Of a DNA stretch of 46,355 bases, positions 7,288 through 16,300 are shown piece by piece. Each line of letters opens with the position of its first letter. Positions within the stretch are counted from its first letter, which is position 1. Position numbers and translations under genes: made by a program. The stretch comes from Gemmatimonadota bacterium (GTDB taxonomy: Bacteria; ARS69): the NCBI GenBank assembly GCA_030747075.1, contig JASLLL010000022.1, forward strand, positions 1-46,355. Direction: 5' to 3'. A model generated the notes under the pieces. That model saw only the letters and a list, made by a program, of their open reading frames with translations. It made no database searches and was not told where the DNA came from.

Positions 7288-8051
7288 GACTCAGAAGGTG
7301 TCTTGCCGCTCCGGCGATCCTTGCACTCTGGGCGGGGTGCTGTCCCCGGCCTTCGGTCTCTCCAGTCATCGATGGCCCGGATTCGACAGACCTTCGTGCC
7401 CGCCTGGATTCTCGCGCTTCGCTGGCAGGGAGGATCACGGGATCGCTGAAAATGGAGGATCCGGCCGAGGGCGTGGAAGAGTCCTGCCGCGTCGCCATCA
7501 CACTGGCTGGTCCCGATCGGCTGCGCATTCGTGGCACCTCCAGGCTCTTCTTCGACGCATTTGACCTTGCGGTGAGTTCGGACACGGCAGTTCTGCTCCT
7601 CCCGCGCGAGAAAATCGCTGTGGTGGGGCCACCTGACAGCCCGGGATGGCGGGAACTGGCGTGGTCCCCGCAGGACCTGCTCATCGCGCTTCTGGCGCAT
7701 CCCCTGGCGGGTCGCCCGTTGGATTCCGGTGCGGTCCGGGCATCCGCCGACGACTCGGGACTGGCGGGAGGGAACTGGCGGCTTGAAGCGGACCCGCCCA
7801 CGGGGATGCCGTCAGAACTGATCGGAGGGAGCGGCCCGGAACTCCGGATTGTCTGGACCGATTGGCAAGTTCGCGGAGGCGTGGAGTGGCCAATGCTCAT
7901 CACGATCGAACGGGGTGGCCGACGATTGCAGCTGAGGACGGATCTCGTGCAGCTTGACCATGCCCCCTCAGAAGGCACCTTTCTGCTGGCGCCCCCTGAG
8001 GGTTTTGACCTCTACTCACCCGGGAGTGAACTCCTCCGCGCAGGGGAATGA
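7284..8051 (+). CDS. Probable LolA/LolB-like (DUF4292-type) lipoprotein
   Basis: 255 residues from the ATG that overlaps the rhomboid stop (ATGA). A short basic N-terminus and hydrophobic segment end in ALWAGC, a lipobox with Trp at -3 and Cys19 as the lipidation site. The mature part begins with a linker and then alternating beta-strand patterns (RLRIRGTSRLFFDAFDLAV..., later LRIVWTDWQVRGGVEWPMLI). This is the convex half-barrel style of LolA/LolB/DUF4292 envelope lipoproteins. The fold is inferred from pattern only. Co-transcription with the rhomboid gene is likely. Confidence 0.6.
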   Translation: MRLRRCLAAPAILALWAGCCPRPSVSPVIDGPDSTDLRARLDSRASLAGRITGSLKMEDPAEGVEESCRVAITLAGPDRLRIRGTSRLFFDAFDLAVSSDTAVLLLPREKIAVVGPPDSPGWRELAWSPQDLLIALLAHPLAGRPLDSGAVRASADDSGLAGGNWRLEADPPTGMPSELIGGSGPELRIVWTDWQVRGGVEWPMLITIERGGRRLQLRTDLVQLDHAPSEGTFLLAPPEGFDLYSPGSELLRAGE

Positions 8052-8143
8052 CCGCTCCGCCTCGATGCCACCCGACAAATGCACCCAGTAGGCGGTGAAT
8101 CCCAACAAGCAAGGGACCGCGGGGTCGAGACTCTCGATTTCAG

Positions 8144-8173
8144 TTGACACTCAGTCGCAGGAAGCCGAACAAT
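8144..8173 (+). promoter_or_regulatory. Sigma-70-type promoter of the sigma-factor gene
   Basis: A perfect TTGACA at 8144-8149 is followed 18 bases later by AACAAT (8168-8173), four of six matches to TATAAT. A start site near 8180 would leave a leader of about 44 bases before the ATG at 8224. This also argues against the longer frame that begins at 8095. Confidence 0.5.
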
Positions 8174-8223
8174 GGGAGTCATTCGCAGGTGAGAACCCCA
8201 TCCTAGGAAAGGGGGGACGAACC

Positions 8224-9081
8224 ATGGCCACCGCCAGAGCTTCGCAAACGGTGCCCCTGGATGACTCCTTCGGCATGTACCTTCGTGACATCGGGCGCAT
8301 TCCTCTTCTCACCCGAGAAGAAGAGGGCGTTCTGGGCAAGAGAATCCGTGCCGGTGAAGAAGCCGCAGTGCATGAACTGGTCCAGGCCAACCTTCGCTTT
8401 GTGGTCAGCGTCGCCAAGCGATACATGAACCGGGGTGTTGCCCTGAGTGATCTCGTTACGGAAGGCAACCTCGGTCTTTACGAAGCCGCACGGCGTTTTG
8501 ACGAACGCAAAGGGTGCGCGTTTATTTCGTATGCAGTCTGGTGGATTCGCCGAAATCTGAACAAGGCCATGGCGGATCAGGTGCATCTCGTCCACTACCC
8601 GCACAGCCGCCGGGATACCCTTCGCAAGGTATGCAGCGCGGAGGAATCGCTGGAGAAGAGGCTCGAGCGGCAGCCGTCGCTTCGGGAGATCTCGGAGGCC
8701 ATCGGCCGGGCTCCCCAGGAAATCCAGGAGGCCATGGCATCCGTGAGGGCGTATTCCATGGTGACGGACTACGAAGGAGTGAATCGAGAAACGCCGCTGA
8801 ACCGAATCGCGGACTCCACGCTGCTGGGGACTCCGGATCGCGGCCTGGAGGATTGTGAACTCAACCACCATGTTCACAATGCGGTAGAGCGATTGAGCCA
8901 GAGAGAGGAACTCATCATCAACCTCTACTACGGGCTGGCCGGAGAAGAGCCGTACACGCTCGGTGAAATCGGGAAGAGACTCCATCTTTCGAAGGAGCGA
9001 ATCCGCCAACTGAAGGACCGTGCGCTGAGTCGCCTTCGTACGGGTGGCCTGAGCCGGGCGCTGCACGCGCACCTCAACTGA
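8224..9081 (+). CDS. RpoD-like sigma-70-family sigma factor, group 2/alternative
   Basis: 285 residues from ATG 8224, preceded by a strong GGGGGGA site at about 8211-8217. Region 1.2 (MYLRDIGRIPLLTREEE), region 2 (LVQANLRFVVSVAKRYMNRG, then AVWWIRRNL), region 3 and region 4 with a C-terminal HTH (LGEIGKRLHLSKERIRQLK) are all visible. There is no long region 1.1 or non-conserved insert, so this is shorter than a typical housekeeping RpoD (about 500-600 residues) and closer to RpoS/HrdB-like group 2 factors. It would direct core polymerase to a subset of promoters. It is transcribed from its own promoter and followed by the Fur gene 48 bases on. Confidence 0.92.
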   Translation: MATARASQTVPLDDSFGMYLRDIGRIPLLTREEEGVLGKRIRAGEEAAVHELVQANLRFVVSVAKRYMNRGVALSDLVTEGNLGLYEAARRFDERKGCAFISYAVWWIRRNLNKAMADQVHLVHYPHSRRDTLRKVCSAEESLEKRLERQPSLREISEAIGRAPQEIQEAMASVRAYSMVTDYEGVNRETPLNRIADSTLLGTPDRGLEDCELNHHVHNAVERLSQREELIINLYYGLAGEEPYTLGEIGKRLHLSKERIRQLKDRALSRLRTGGLSRALHAHLN

Positions 9082-9129
9082 GCCAGGCGGCGTCGCCGTG
9101 GATCAGGTTGTCACGGGGGGATGATACCG

Positions 9130-9687
9130 ATGACTCGCAGACCTCCGGGAAGACCACGCGCAGCCCCTCAGGGCTCCGCGGCGGACTGGCGTCGTGTCGG
9201 GCTTCGCCGTACTCCGCAAAGAGATGTCATCCTGAACCTTGTGCGGGGTTCCCCCACGCATCCCACCGCGGTACAGATTCACCAGGATGCCGTTGCCTCG
9301 ATTCCCGGCATCAGTCTCGCCACGGTCTATCGGACGCTCCGTGTTCTCAAGGAGCGCGGGCTGATTCACGAGTTCGGCGGGGCGGGGGTTTCATCTCGCT
9401 ACGATGGAGCCATTCCGGACCATGAGCATGTCCGTTGTGTGCGCTGCGGCGATGTTGCGGATATCATGCTCTCCGGAATGGACGAAGTTCGACAGCGAGT
9501 CGCCGAGGCCACAGGGTATCGCGTCAGTCATCACCCGCTGATCTTCATGGGGCTTTGCCCTCACTGTTCGAGCAGCGAGAAGGTCAGGACGCCGGGGGCG
9601 CGGAAGCCGGGTTCTCCGGATGCGGAGGAGTCGAGGGCGGGAGAAGAAACTCAGAAGGATTCCGACTGGTCCCGGTGGTACTGGTGA
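9130..9687 (+). CDS. Fur/PerR-family metal-dependent transcriptional repressor
   Basis: 185 residues from ATG 9130, chosen over ATG 9121 because the GGGGGG at 9115-9120 is only correctly spaced for 9130. A winged helix is visible (RRTPQRDVILNLV... LATVYRTLRVLKERGLI). It is followed by the metal-binding DHEHVRCVRCGDV segment and a second CPHC, giving the two CxxC pairs of the structural zinc site. A charged tail of about 45 residues after the second CxxC is longer than usual. The stop overlaps the GTG of the metallo-beta-lactamase-fold gene (GTGA), so the two share an operon. Whether it senses iron, zinc, manganese or peroxide cannot be decided by eye. Confidence 0.88.
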   Translation: MTRRPPGRPRAAPQGSAADWRRVGLRRTPQRDVILNLVRGSPTHPTAVQIHQDAVASIPGISLATVYRTLRVLKERGLIHEFGGAGVSSRYDGAIPDHEHVRCVRCGDVADIMLSGMDEVRQRVAEATGYRVSHHPLIFMGLCPHCSSSEKVRTPGARKPGSPDAEESRAGEETQKDSDWSRWYW

Positions 9688-10328
9688 GGATCGAAGTCTT
9701 CCCGATGGGGCCGTTCCAGGTGAACTCATACCTGCTCACCTGCAAGAAGACGCACGAGGTCGTCGTCGTGGACCCCGGCGATGAGGCCGAAGTCCTCGTC
9801 CGACTCCTGAGGGAGCGGGACGCAACCCCCACGGCCATTCTCTCTACCCACGGACACCTGGACCATGTCAGCGGCAACCGCGTTGTGCAGGATGCGTTTG
9901 ATTGTCCCATCCTGATGCACAAGGCGGACCTTCCCCTGCTGGAGGCATTTGACAGTCAGGCCGCCGCCTTCGGTCTGGATTTGCCCACTCCCCCGGCTCC
10001 CGGCGGCACCCTCGTGCCGGGACAGCCGTTCTCATTCGGAGAGTGCTCGCTGGAGGTGCTCCATACCCCGGGGCACTCGCCGGGGAGCGTGACCCTCGTG
10101 TCGGGGCAGGACGCGATTTCGGGAGATGTCCTCTTCTCCGGTTCCATCGGTCGGACCGACCTCCCCGGCGGGGACATACGAACGCTCCTGCGCTCCATCG
10201 ACGAGGTCCTCGTTCCGCTTGGAGATGAGATGCGCATCCACCCGGGACACGGCCCCGCGACGGATATCGGGCGGGAGCGACGGTCCAATCCCTTCCTGCA
10301 GCCGGAAATGCGCTCTCAGTTTCTCTAG
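9684..10328 (+). CDS. Metallo-beta-lactamase-fold hydrolase (GloB/YcbL type)
   Basis: 214 residues from GTG 9684, which overlaps the Fur stop and gives the usual family start 'IEVFPMGPFQVNSYLL'. The metal-binding motif THGHLDH is at about residues 54-60. It is followed by HTPGHSPGS, a GD (ISGDVLF) bridging aspartate and IHPGHGP, the full ligand set for a binuclear site. It resembles hydroxyacylglutathione hydrolase-like or sulfur dioxygenase-like cytoplasmic enzymes; short members of this size are usually YcbL-type. Coupling to a Fur-family gene hints at metal or oxidative-stress control. Confidence 0.88.
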   Translation: MRIEVFPMGPFQVNSYLLTCKKTHEVVVVDPGDEAEVLVRLLRERDATPTAILSTHGHLDHVSGNRVVQDAFDCPILMHKADLPLLEAFDSQAAAFGLDLPTPPAPGGTLVPGQPFSFGECSLEVLHTPGHSPGSVTLVSGQDAISGDVLFSGSIGRTDLPGGDIRTLLRSIDEVLVPLGDEMRIHPGHGPATDIGRERRSNPFLQPEMRSQFL

Positions 10329-10336
10329 ACGCGCCG

Positions 10337-10352
10337 GGGGCCGCGCGGCCCC
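10337..10352. terminator. Hairpin between convergent genes, possible bidirectional terminator
   Basis: GGGGCC and GGCCCC pair perfectly around GCGC in the 30-base gap between the hydrolase stop and the end of the minus-strand glycosyltransferase. There is no T-tract on either side, so its efficiency is uncertain. Confidence 0.5.
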
Positions 10353-10358
10353 TCGCGC

Positions 10359-12608
10359 TCAGTGCCGGACGCCGCTCCAGTCGACGGAAGGCAGCGCGTA
10401 TTCGGTCAGGCCGAGTTTTCGGCGCACCACGAGTTCCCCGTAGAGCCAGAGAGCTTCCTCGTGCGTGGGTGCCACGGCGAGGAACGCGCCGGTTTCCGCA
10501 AGCGCCTGTCGCTCATTCCCGAACTTCCGGAGCAGGCGGATGCGTGCGAATCGTTCGGGGAGGGGCAGTGCGTCGGCTGGGCCTCGCAGAAGTTCCTCGG
10601 GTCCCCGGGGAGATCCGGCCGCAGGAGGGGGAAGGAGCCGGCCCAGCGACTCCAGGTCGTCCAGCATCGCGAGTGCCAGTGCGAGACCGGTCCGCGCCAC
10701 AGCCTGATCCGCTTCGGCCAGGAGCTGAAGCGCGAGGTCGCGGGCTTCCCCGGCGTGCCCGCGTCGCGAGAGCGCCACAAAGGCCCCGACCTGATCTTGT
10801 GCCGAGCGCGCATTCCACGCGATCCCTTCGAGTGATGCGTTTCGGTACCGAACCTCTGCCGCGAGGAGCGGGTCCAGCGCAAGGCCCGCGGCTTCACTCG
10901 CAGCATCTCGAAGTTGCCCCATGGCGAGGAGCGCCTCGGCACGCTCGCGGGAAGCCGCCGGGGAGCGGAGCGTTTCTTCGGGAAGCGCGTCCAGCACCGT
11001 CACGGCTTCCTCGGGCGATCTGGTTGCCGTGAGCCACCTCGCAAAGTCCAGTCCGGCTGACGGGTCTTCAGCGGAGACCGCGCGCAGGTCGTCAGCGCAC
11101 ACATCGTAGATGCGCCAGGTATGGCCGATCGACTCCCGGGGGGAGAGCCGCCGGAGCCAGCGCAGGGGACGATCATCAAACGAGAGGATGCTGTGGAGGG
11201 CGTTGATGTTTGCGGCGACGACGCCATCGGTGGGCCGCTCCGGATTGACACGAACACCCCGCTCTTTCGCCCATGCCCGGAAACGCCCCTCATCCTGCCC
11301 CCAGTCCAGGTTGGAGTCGATCAGTGCCCGATCCCCGCGAGCCGGTCCTCCCGCAAGTTCATTGAAGTACGCGAGATGGTCCGGCGTGACTCGCACGGCG
11401 CCAAGGGTCAGCCAGCCGAAGAGCAGCACGAGCGCGCATCGTTGCCCCCGCCCTCCGGAGCCGAGTCGCGCGGCTCCGGCTCCGGCCAGTGCCAGGATTG
11501 CCGGAAGCGCGGGGAGAATGTGCCGGTACCCGATGTCGATCCGGTGCAGCAGCGACATCGCCACGAAGATCCATGCCGCCGGAAGCAGGACGAAGGCCAG
11601 AAACCCCGCCCGGTCCCGGCACGGCCCGAGGAGCGCCGCGAGTCCGGCAGCGGCCAGAATGAGGATGGCCCCCGGTGTCTTGAGCAGGACGGCCACAAGG
11701 AAGTAGTGGGGGAAGCCGTCGGTGGACCGCGCGCCGAACAGGTACGAGAAGTGCCCGGATGCGCCATGCTCCCACTTGCCGAGAATCCCCCGGGCGAATG
11801 CGTCGGGGAGTGCGGCGGTGAGCACGCGGGCCACCGGCTTGGTGGCCATCGGCTCAGGGAGTGCCCCCGCCCCAAAGGAGTGAGGGTGGACGAACCACGC
11901 GACGGCCAGCACCCCTGCGACAGCCGCCCCCCCCAGCACGAGAGTTCGTCGGATGCGCTCCTGGATCGCTCCGGGAACCAGGAGTGCCCCCAGTGAGATC
12001 GCCGGGAGGAGATGGAGCGCCGTGTGCTTGGTGCAGGCCGCCACACCGACGGCCGCGGCGAAAGCCACGAGGCGCCAGGTGGAAGGACGGGCCGCGGCGC
12101 GCCATGCGAGCAGACACGCCAGAAGTGTGGAGGCTGTCGCGGGCAAGTCGAGCGTCGCCAGTCGGGAGTGTGCGATCAGGTTCGGCGAGAGCGCCGCGCA
12201 CGCCATCGCGAGGAGCCCGGCGGAAGTTCCGAAAGCGCGCCGGGCCACCGCGGCCGTGCCCAGGAGTGTGAGGACTCCGAGCAGCAGTACCGGCAGGCGG
12301 GCCGGCAAGAGGTGCCCGGGCGAGTCGTTCAGCGGAGCGTCGGCAGTTCCGGTGAGGACCGGCCCGAGGCCCAGCATTCGTTGCCCGAGGGGCGGGTTGT
12401 TGAGTCCGCTGGAAGCTCCCCCGGTCTTCCAGAGGAGGATCCCCGCCGGGATGTGTGCCCCGAGTTCGTCGCAGGTGCCCGTCTTGACCGCCAGCCCGTG
12501 GAGAGCCTGGGCCAGAAAGAGCGCAGCCAGAACCCAGGGAACAGCCCGGCCAAGCCTCCCCGGCCGGGGAGGATGGCATGTTGGATTGGCGGATGATCCC
12601 ACGATCAC
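10359..12608 (-). CDS. Polytopic GT39/ArnT-like glycosyltransferase with a helical-repeat tail
   Basis: 749 residues from GTG 12608, behind a G-rich site (12611-12617). One N-terminal helix is followed by a periplasmic loop with the acidic motif TCDELGAHIPAGILLWKTG, typical of GT-C (PMT/ArnT-like) enzymes, whose 'DE.AH' holds the catalytic acid. Some ten further hydrophobic helices run to about residue 430. The last roughly 300 residues are soluble, Ala/Leu/Glu-rich and TPR-like. It probably transfers a sugar from a polyprenyl-phosphate donor on the periplasmic side; the acceptor is unknown. Convergent with the hydrolase gene and divergent from the barrel gene at 12756. Confidence 0.8.
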   Translation of the reverse strand: MIVGSSANPTCHPPRPGRLGRAVPWVLAALFLAQALHGLAVKTGTCDELGAHIPAGILLWKTGGASSGLNNPPLGQRMLGLGPVLTGTADAPLNDSPGHLLPARLPVLLLGVLTLLGTAAVARRAFGTSAGLLAMACAALSPNLIAHSRLATLDLPATASTLLACLLAWRAAARPSTWRLVAFAAAVGVAACTKHTALHLLPAISLGALLVPGAIQERIRRTLVLGGAAVAGVLAVAWFVHPHSFGAGALPEPMATKPVARVLTAALPDAFARGILGKWEHGASGHFSYLFGARSTDGFPHYFLVAVLLKTPGAILILAAAGLAALLGPCRDRAGFLAFVLLPAAWIFVAMSLLHRIDIGYRHILPALPAILALAGAGAARLGSGGRGQRCALVLLFGWLTLGAVRVTPDHLAYFNELAGGPARGDRALIDSNLDWGQDEGRFRAWAKERGVRVNPERPTDGVVAANINALHSILSFDDRPLRWLRRLSPRESIGHTWRIYDVCADDLRAVSAEDPSAGLDFARWLTATRSPEEAVTVLDALPEETLRSPAASRERAEALLAMGQLRDAASEAAGLALDPLLAAEVRYRNASLEGIAWNARSAQDQVGAFVALSRRGHAGEARDLALQLLAEADQAVARTGLALALAMLDDLESLGRLLPPPAAGSPRGPEELLRGPADALPLPERFARIRLLRKFGNERQALAETGAFLAVAPTHEEALWLYGELVVRRKLGLTEYALPSVDWSGVRH

Positions 12609-12755
12609 GGCCCCCCCGCGAAAGACCTGACAAACTCTACCAGAGCTACCACAGACCGGGGACCTTCCTTGCAGATCCCGGCGTCGTGGGGTAGAGTGTT
12701 CGCCGGTCGGCCCCGCGAGCGGGGGATTTCCCGGTTCTTCCCGGAGAGAGATGAA

Positions 12756-13664
12756 GTGAAGAGGCTTCTTCTAGTCCCGATTCTGGCCGTATTGCTGCCC
12801 GCGGAGGCTTCCGCGCAGGTGGCTCCCGAACGCGTCCGCTTTGAGTGGCTCACCGGTTTCCTTGTGCAGGGGACCGTCGGCACCGCCTCCTTTTCCGCGG
12901 ATCTCAGCGGTTTCCAGAACGGGCAGCTTGTGGAGCGCGACGAGGGCATCGTGGATGTGGACCCGGCGTTCTGGAACGGCATCGGCGCCACCTACCGGCT
13001 GAACTCCCGGTTCATTGTGGGAGCCTCCTGGATGCACTCGGCAGCACGCTATCGTGTGCAGTTCCCCGCGCAGGCTTCAGACCCCGGCAACTTCGACCTG
13101 GAAGGATACCTTCTGGCTTCCGCGGACTGGACCAGTCTGTTCCAGGGCGGAGATCCACCGGAGCGGGCCATGAGCGACGCCGTGACCGATGCGTTTCTTC
13201 TGTCGGGAACGGTAGAGATTCCCCTCCAGAGCCGCCGAGTCTTCCCCTACGCGAAACTGGGCCTTGGCGTGTTCCGGCAGAGCTCCCAGGGGACGGTGTT
13301 CGACATGGTGTACGGAAGCAATCCCCCGTTGTTTGTGAGACAGCTGGAGGCGGCCGGGCTCACCGTGGAGGAGGATGCATTCGGAGTCCCGCTGTTTCAG
13401 GTCCGGGAGACGAATGCTCTGGTTTCTCTTGGAGCCGGGGTCCGCGTATCCGTTACGGATCGATGGGCGGTCGGCGTGCACCTGGAGGATCTCGTCCGCA
13501 TCAACCCGGACCTCTCGGAGTTTGAGGTCTCTTCAAGGGAACCGGATGTCGAGGCGGGTCGTGTCTTTTCCACGACGCTCAGTCCGGTGAGTGGGAGTGT
13601 TCACAACTTCGGCGTGCGCCTCTCCGCCAGTTACTCCCTCTGGCCACTGGGTGTGCCCCGCTAG
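12756..13664 (+). CDS. Secreted outer-membrane beta-barrel protein
   Basis: 302 residues from GTG 12756, with GGAGAG at 12743-12748 in good spacing. The signal peptide MKRLLLVPILAVLLPAEASA has an ASA-Q cleavage site. The mature part consists of alternating amphipathic strands (for instance GIGATYRLNSRFIVGASW, PYAKLGLGVFRQ, LVSLGAGVRVSVTDRWAVG) ending in an aromatic-containing strand, as in OmpW/OprG-like porins. No catalytic motif is visible. The function is unassigned. It is convergent with the B12 operon, with six bases between stops. Confidence 0.72.
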   Translation: MKRLLLVPILAVLLPAEASAQVAPERVRFEWLTGFLVQGTVGTASFSADLSGFQNGQLVERDEGIVDVDPAFWNGIGATYRLNSRFIVGASWMHSAARYRVQFPAQASDPGNFDLEGYLLASADWTSLFQGGDPPERAMSDAVTDAFLLSGTVEIPLQSRRVFPYAKLGLGVFRQSSQGTVFDMVYGSNPPLFVRQLEAAGLTVEEDAFGVPLFQVRETNALVSLGAGVRVSVTDRWAVGVHLEDLVRINPDLSEFEVSSREPDVEAGRVFSTTLSPVSGSVHNFGVRLSASYSLWPLGVPR

Positions 13665-13670
13665 GAAGCG

Positions 13671-14762
13671 TCAGTTCCCCGGCGGTCGAGTCACCTCTAC
13701 ATCCAGCGGTCCGTCGCCTACCAGCCACTGGCCGGTCACGAGGCCCGTGGCGGCGTGGACCTCGACCAGCACATCCAGATCGAAGTGAACCGCGTAGAGG
13801 TGTCCGGTCGCGGTGTCGGCGGCCACGGAAGAGAACCCGGGCGTTGCCAGAATGGGGTCCGGCGGGGGCGGGAGAAGAGTCAGCGTCACGGCATCGTATC
13901 GGCGGAGGCCGTCCGCAAAGCCCGCGACCCACGCCGTGCCGTCCGCATCGATCGCAATGTCCGCGGGGGAGCCACCGAGGGGGATGACCCCGGCGACGCC
14001 CAGGGTCACCGGGTCCACCACATGGATCTCACCCGCCTGCGGGGGGGTGCCGGTTCCATAGTCGCCGGTGCATACAATGTGCAGCCGACCATCCGGTGCC
14101 ACGACCACTTCCTGCGGGTTGGTCCCCACTCCGATCGAGGCGACCTGTGACCAGGTGGTGAGATCCACAACATCCACCACGCCGGGCCCATAGGAACCGG
14201 TGTCGCCCCGATAGTTCGTGCACGCCACGAAGGCGCGTCCCGCACTCACGGCCATTCCCTCCGGCCCCGGGGCGGACGAATCCAGCGGCGGTTCGCTCTC
14301 CCCGAGATAGATGGAGACGGAGCGAATCGTCCCGGAAAGCCAGTTGCTGACGATGGCCCGCGTTGAGGACACGGGAAGGGCGACCCACGGGTTCCGCCCC
14401 GGCCCGAGCGCGATTCTACGGCGGAGGGCGAGGGTGGAGGTGTCGAATACATCGACCGCGTTGTCTCCCGATGCGGTCACCAGAAGAGACCGGCCGTCAG
14501 GAGTCGCGCGGACGCGGTTCGGCCAGGCGCCGAGCGTCGCTGCGTGAACGACCAGTTCGCCCGTCTCCGGGTCGAGCGACGACAGCGTCTCTCCGAGGCC
14601 GTTCACCACCACCACCCGAGCCGGGGGCGGGTCGTCCGTGCCAGGGGGGGTGCCCCCTCCGTCGTCGGGCGGGGAGGGCTCAAGAGGTGGTCGGTCCGCG
14701 CATCCGGCCCAGGCCATGGCGATGACGAGAAGCGTCACAATCCGGTGTGCCGCGCGCGTCAT
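13671..14762 (-). CDS. YVTN-type beta-propeller lipoprotein (BtuG-like candidate)
   Basis: 363 residues. The ATG at 14762 overlaps the preceding stop (ATGA). The signal peptide ends in the lipobox AWAGC with Cys21. A Pro/Gly-rich linker leads into a YVTN/YncE-like seven-blade beta-propeller, with blades built on patterns such as VRATPDGRSLLVT, DVFDTSTLALRRRIALG and GEIHVVDPVTLG. It is clearly paralogous to the propeller at the front of this operon: both carry a 'CTGD...GEIHVVDPV' block and a 'DGP.D..V' ending. As the last gene of a cobalamin-riboswitch operon containing a BtuB-like receptor, it is a good candidate for a surface corrinoid-binding lipoprotein, like Bacteroidetes BtuG, which is also a lipidated seven-blade propeller. 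Binding is inferred from context and fold. Confidence 0.75.
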   Translation of the reverse strand: MTRAAHRIVTLLVIAMAWAGCADRPPLEPSPPDDGGGTPPGTDDPPPARVVVVNGLGETLSSLDPETGELVVHAATLGAWPNRVRATPDGRSLLVTASGDNAVDVFDTSTLALRRRIALGPGRNPWVALPVSSTRAIVSNWLSGTIRSVSIYLGESEPPLDSSAPGPEGMAVSAGRAFVACTNYRGDTGSYGPGVVDVVDLTTWSQVASIGVGTNPQEVVVAPDGRLHIVCTGDYGTGTPPQAGEIHVVDPVTLGVAGVIPLGGSPADIAIDADGTAWVAGFADGLRRYDAVTLTLLPPPPDPILATPGFSSVAADTATGHLYAVHFDLDVLVEVHAATGLVTGQWLVGDGPLDVEVTRPPGN

Positions 14763-16300
14763 CGGAGCACCGTGATGCGGATCACCGGCCCCTCGCGTGA
14801 GGCGGCCAGGAAGTAGACGCCGCCCGGGACAGGATGCCCCCTTCGGTCGCGAAGATCCCAGAGGGCGCTGTCGGGCCCGGGCGGTGCGAGGCGACGAACC
14901 TCTCGCCCGCGGACATCGACCACGCGCAGCGTTCCAGCTTCGCGGCCTGTTCCGAGGTGAACGCGCACCGGCACTCCGCGACTGGGGTTGGGCCACGCGC
15001 GCGCCTCGGCGAGCCGTCGCGGGTTCTCCGGCGAAGCGAATGTCGCGTCATCCGCCAGGCGGCGGTAATGAATGTCAAAGTCGCCGTCGCGGTCGTCCTT
15101 CCAGAGGACTGACACGGATCCGCCGTGAGCGATCACACTCGGACGAAGCGAACGCCCGGCAGAGTCCGACACGCGGTGGTCGGCGGCACCGGTCGTATCC
15201 CACGGCGCGCCGGGTGCGCGCGACCGGAGGAATACCTCTCGATTGAAGAGGGACACCCGTGCGTCGCTCCAGACGAGATGCATCGCCTGATCCGGCCCCC
15301 GGGCAAGGGACGGCTCGTCCGCGCCGTCCGCCGGGCGCGTGATCCGTTCCTCGGCGGACCAGCTCCCGCCGGGGGAGCGCACGCGGACGAAGAGGGCGCG
15401 ACCGCCATCCCGAGAGTCCGGCCAGACGACATGGGCCGAACCGTCCGTCGCGCAACCGAGAGCGGGGGCCCCGCCGACGGCTCCGGCCGTGTCCACCGTG
15501 TCCGGCGTCGTCCATGCCCCGGTTGCGGGATCGCGGAGTGCGTGAAGGATTCTCGCGCCGCCGTCCACGCTTCGCCAGACGGCGTGCAGGGTCCCGTCGG
15601 GAGCGGCGTCGGCAGCCACCAGTTCCGAAAGCGCGGAATCGGCGGTGATGCGGTCATCCGGAGCATCTCCCGCCGAGAGATCCCAGGCCGCTCCCGCACC
15701 TCGCGACCGGGCCAGGATCTCCGCGAAGTTCCCGTCAAAGCGGAAGTCGTACCACAGCACATGCAGCGCCCCGCTTTCCGCCACCACGGGAACGGGGACA
15801 TACCCGTTGTCTCCGTTGGTCTCGGGGTGGTCGGAAGTCGTGAATCGAATGTCGGCGGCGGGAGAGGCGTCCCAGCCACTACCGGGGGAGCGGGTCTTCG
15901 TGAAGATCTCGACATTCTGGATCCCGGCGACCCGGTAGTCGTGCCAGAAAAGGTGCAGATCCCCGTCGGGTGTCGCGGCCAGCGCCGGGTACTTGGCCCC
16001 GGCGAGCGCGCCGGGATACGCCTCCAGATAGTCCACGACGAGTTCAGCAGGTGTCCACTGACCCGACGAACATTGTCGGGAGTAGATGCGGTAGTTCTGG
16101 TTCGGGCCGTCGCGCTCCGCCCAGACGACATGGAGAGCCCCGTCGTCGGTCACCGCCATTGCGGCATGGTTCAGCCCGGTTTCGGAATCGGTGGCGGTGT
16201 CGGAGAGGTTTCGCTCCGCGGTCCAGTAGCCGCCCGCGTCCGCGGTCCAGACGCCCGCAAAGAGCGCGATGCTTGAGAGCACTCCCAGGAGCCGGGTCAT
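14759..16300 (-). CDS. Secreted BNR/sialidase-like propeller with FlgD-type sorting tail
   Basis: 513 residues with a signal peptide (MTRLLGVLSSIALFAGVWTADA). Repeated units read 'DG.LH.VW.D.R', for example GALHVVWAERD, GDLHLFWHDYR and GALHVLWYDFR. They are typical of BNR/exo-sialidase-like six-blade propellers, but no sialidase catalytic Arg triad or Asp box is obvious. The last roughly 80 residues are a FlgD-like Ig domain, starting AWPNPSRG and ending with a 'GGVYFL' strand and a basic tip, the surface-anchoring tail used in this lineage. Its ATG overlaps the TonB-receptor stop by four bases, and its own stop overlaps the next start, so it is translationally coupled in the B12 operon. Confidence 0.78.
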   Translation of the reverse strand: MTRLLGVLSSIALFAGVWTADAGGYWTAERNLSDTATDSETGLNHAAMAVTDDGALHVVWAERDGPNQNYRIYSRQCSSGQWTPAELVVDYLEAYPGALAGAKYPALAATPDGDLHLFWHDYRVAGIQNVEIFTKTRSPGSGWDASPAADIRFTTSDHPETNGDNGYVPVPVVAESGALHVLWYDFRFDGNFAEILARSRGAGAAWDLSAGDAPDDRITADSALSELVAADAAPDGTLHAVWRSVDGGARILHALRDPATGAWTTPDTVDTAGAVGGAPALGCATDGSAHVVWPDSRDGGRALFVRVRSPGGSWSAEERITRPADGADEPSLARGPDQAMHLVWSDARVSLFNREVFLRSRAPGAPWDTTGAADHRVSDSAGRSLRPSVIAHGGSVSVLWKDDRDGDFDIHYRRLADDATFASPENPRRLAEARAWPNPSRGVPVRVHLGTGREAGTLRVVDVRGREVRRLAPPGPDSALWDLRDRRGHPVPGGVYFLAASREGPVIRITVLR

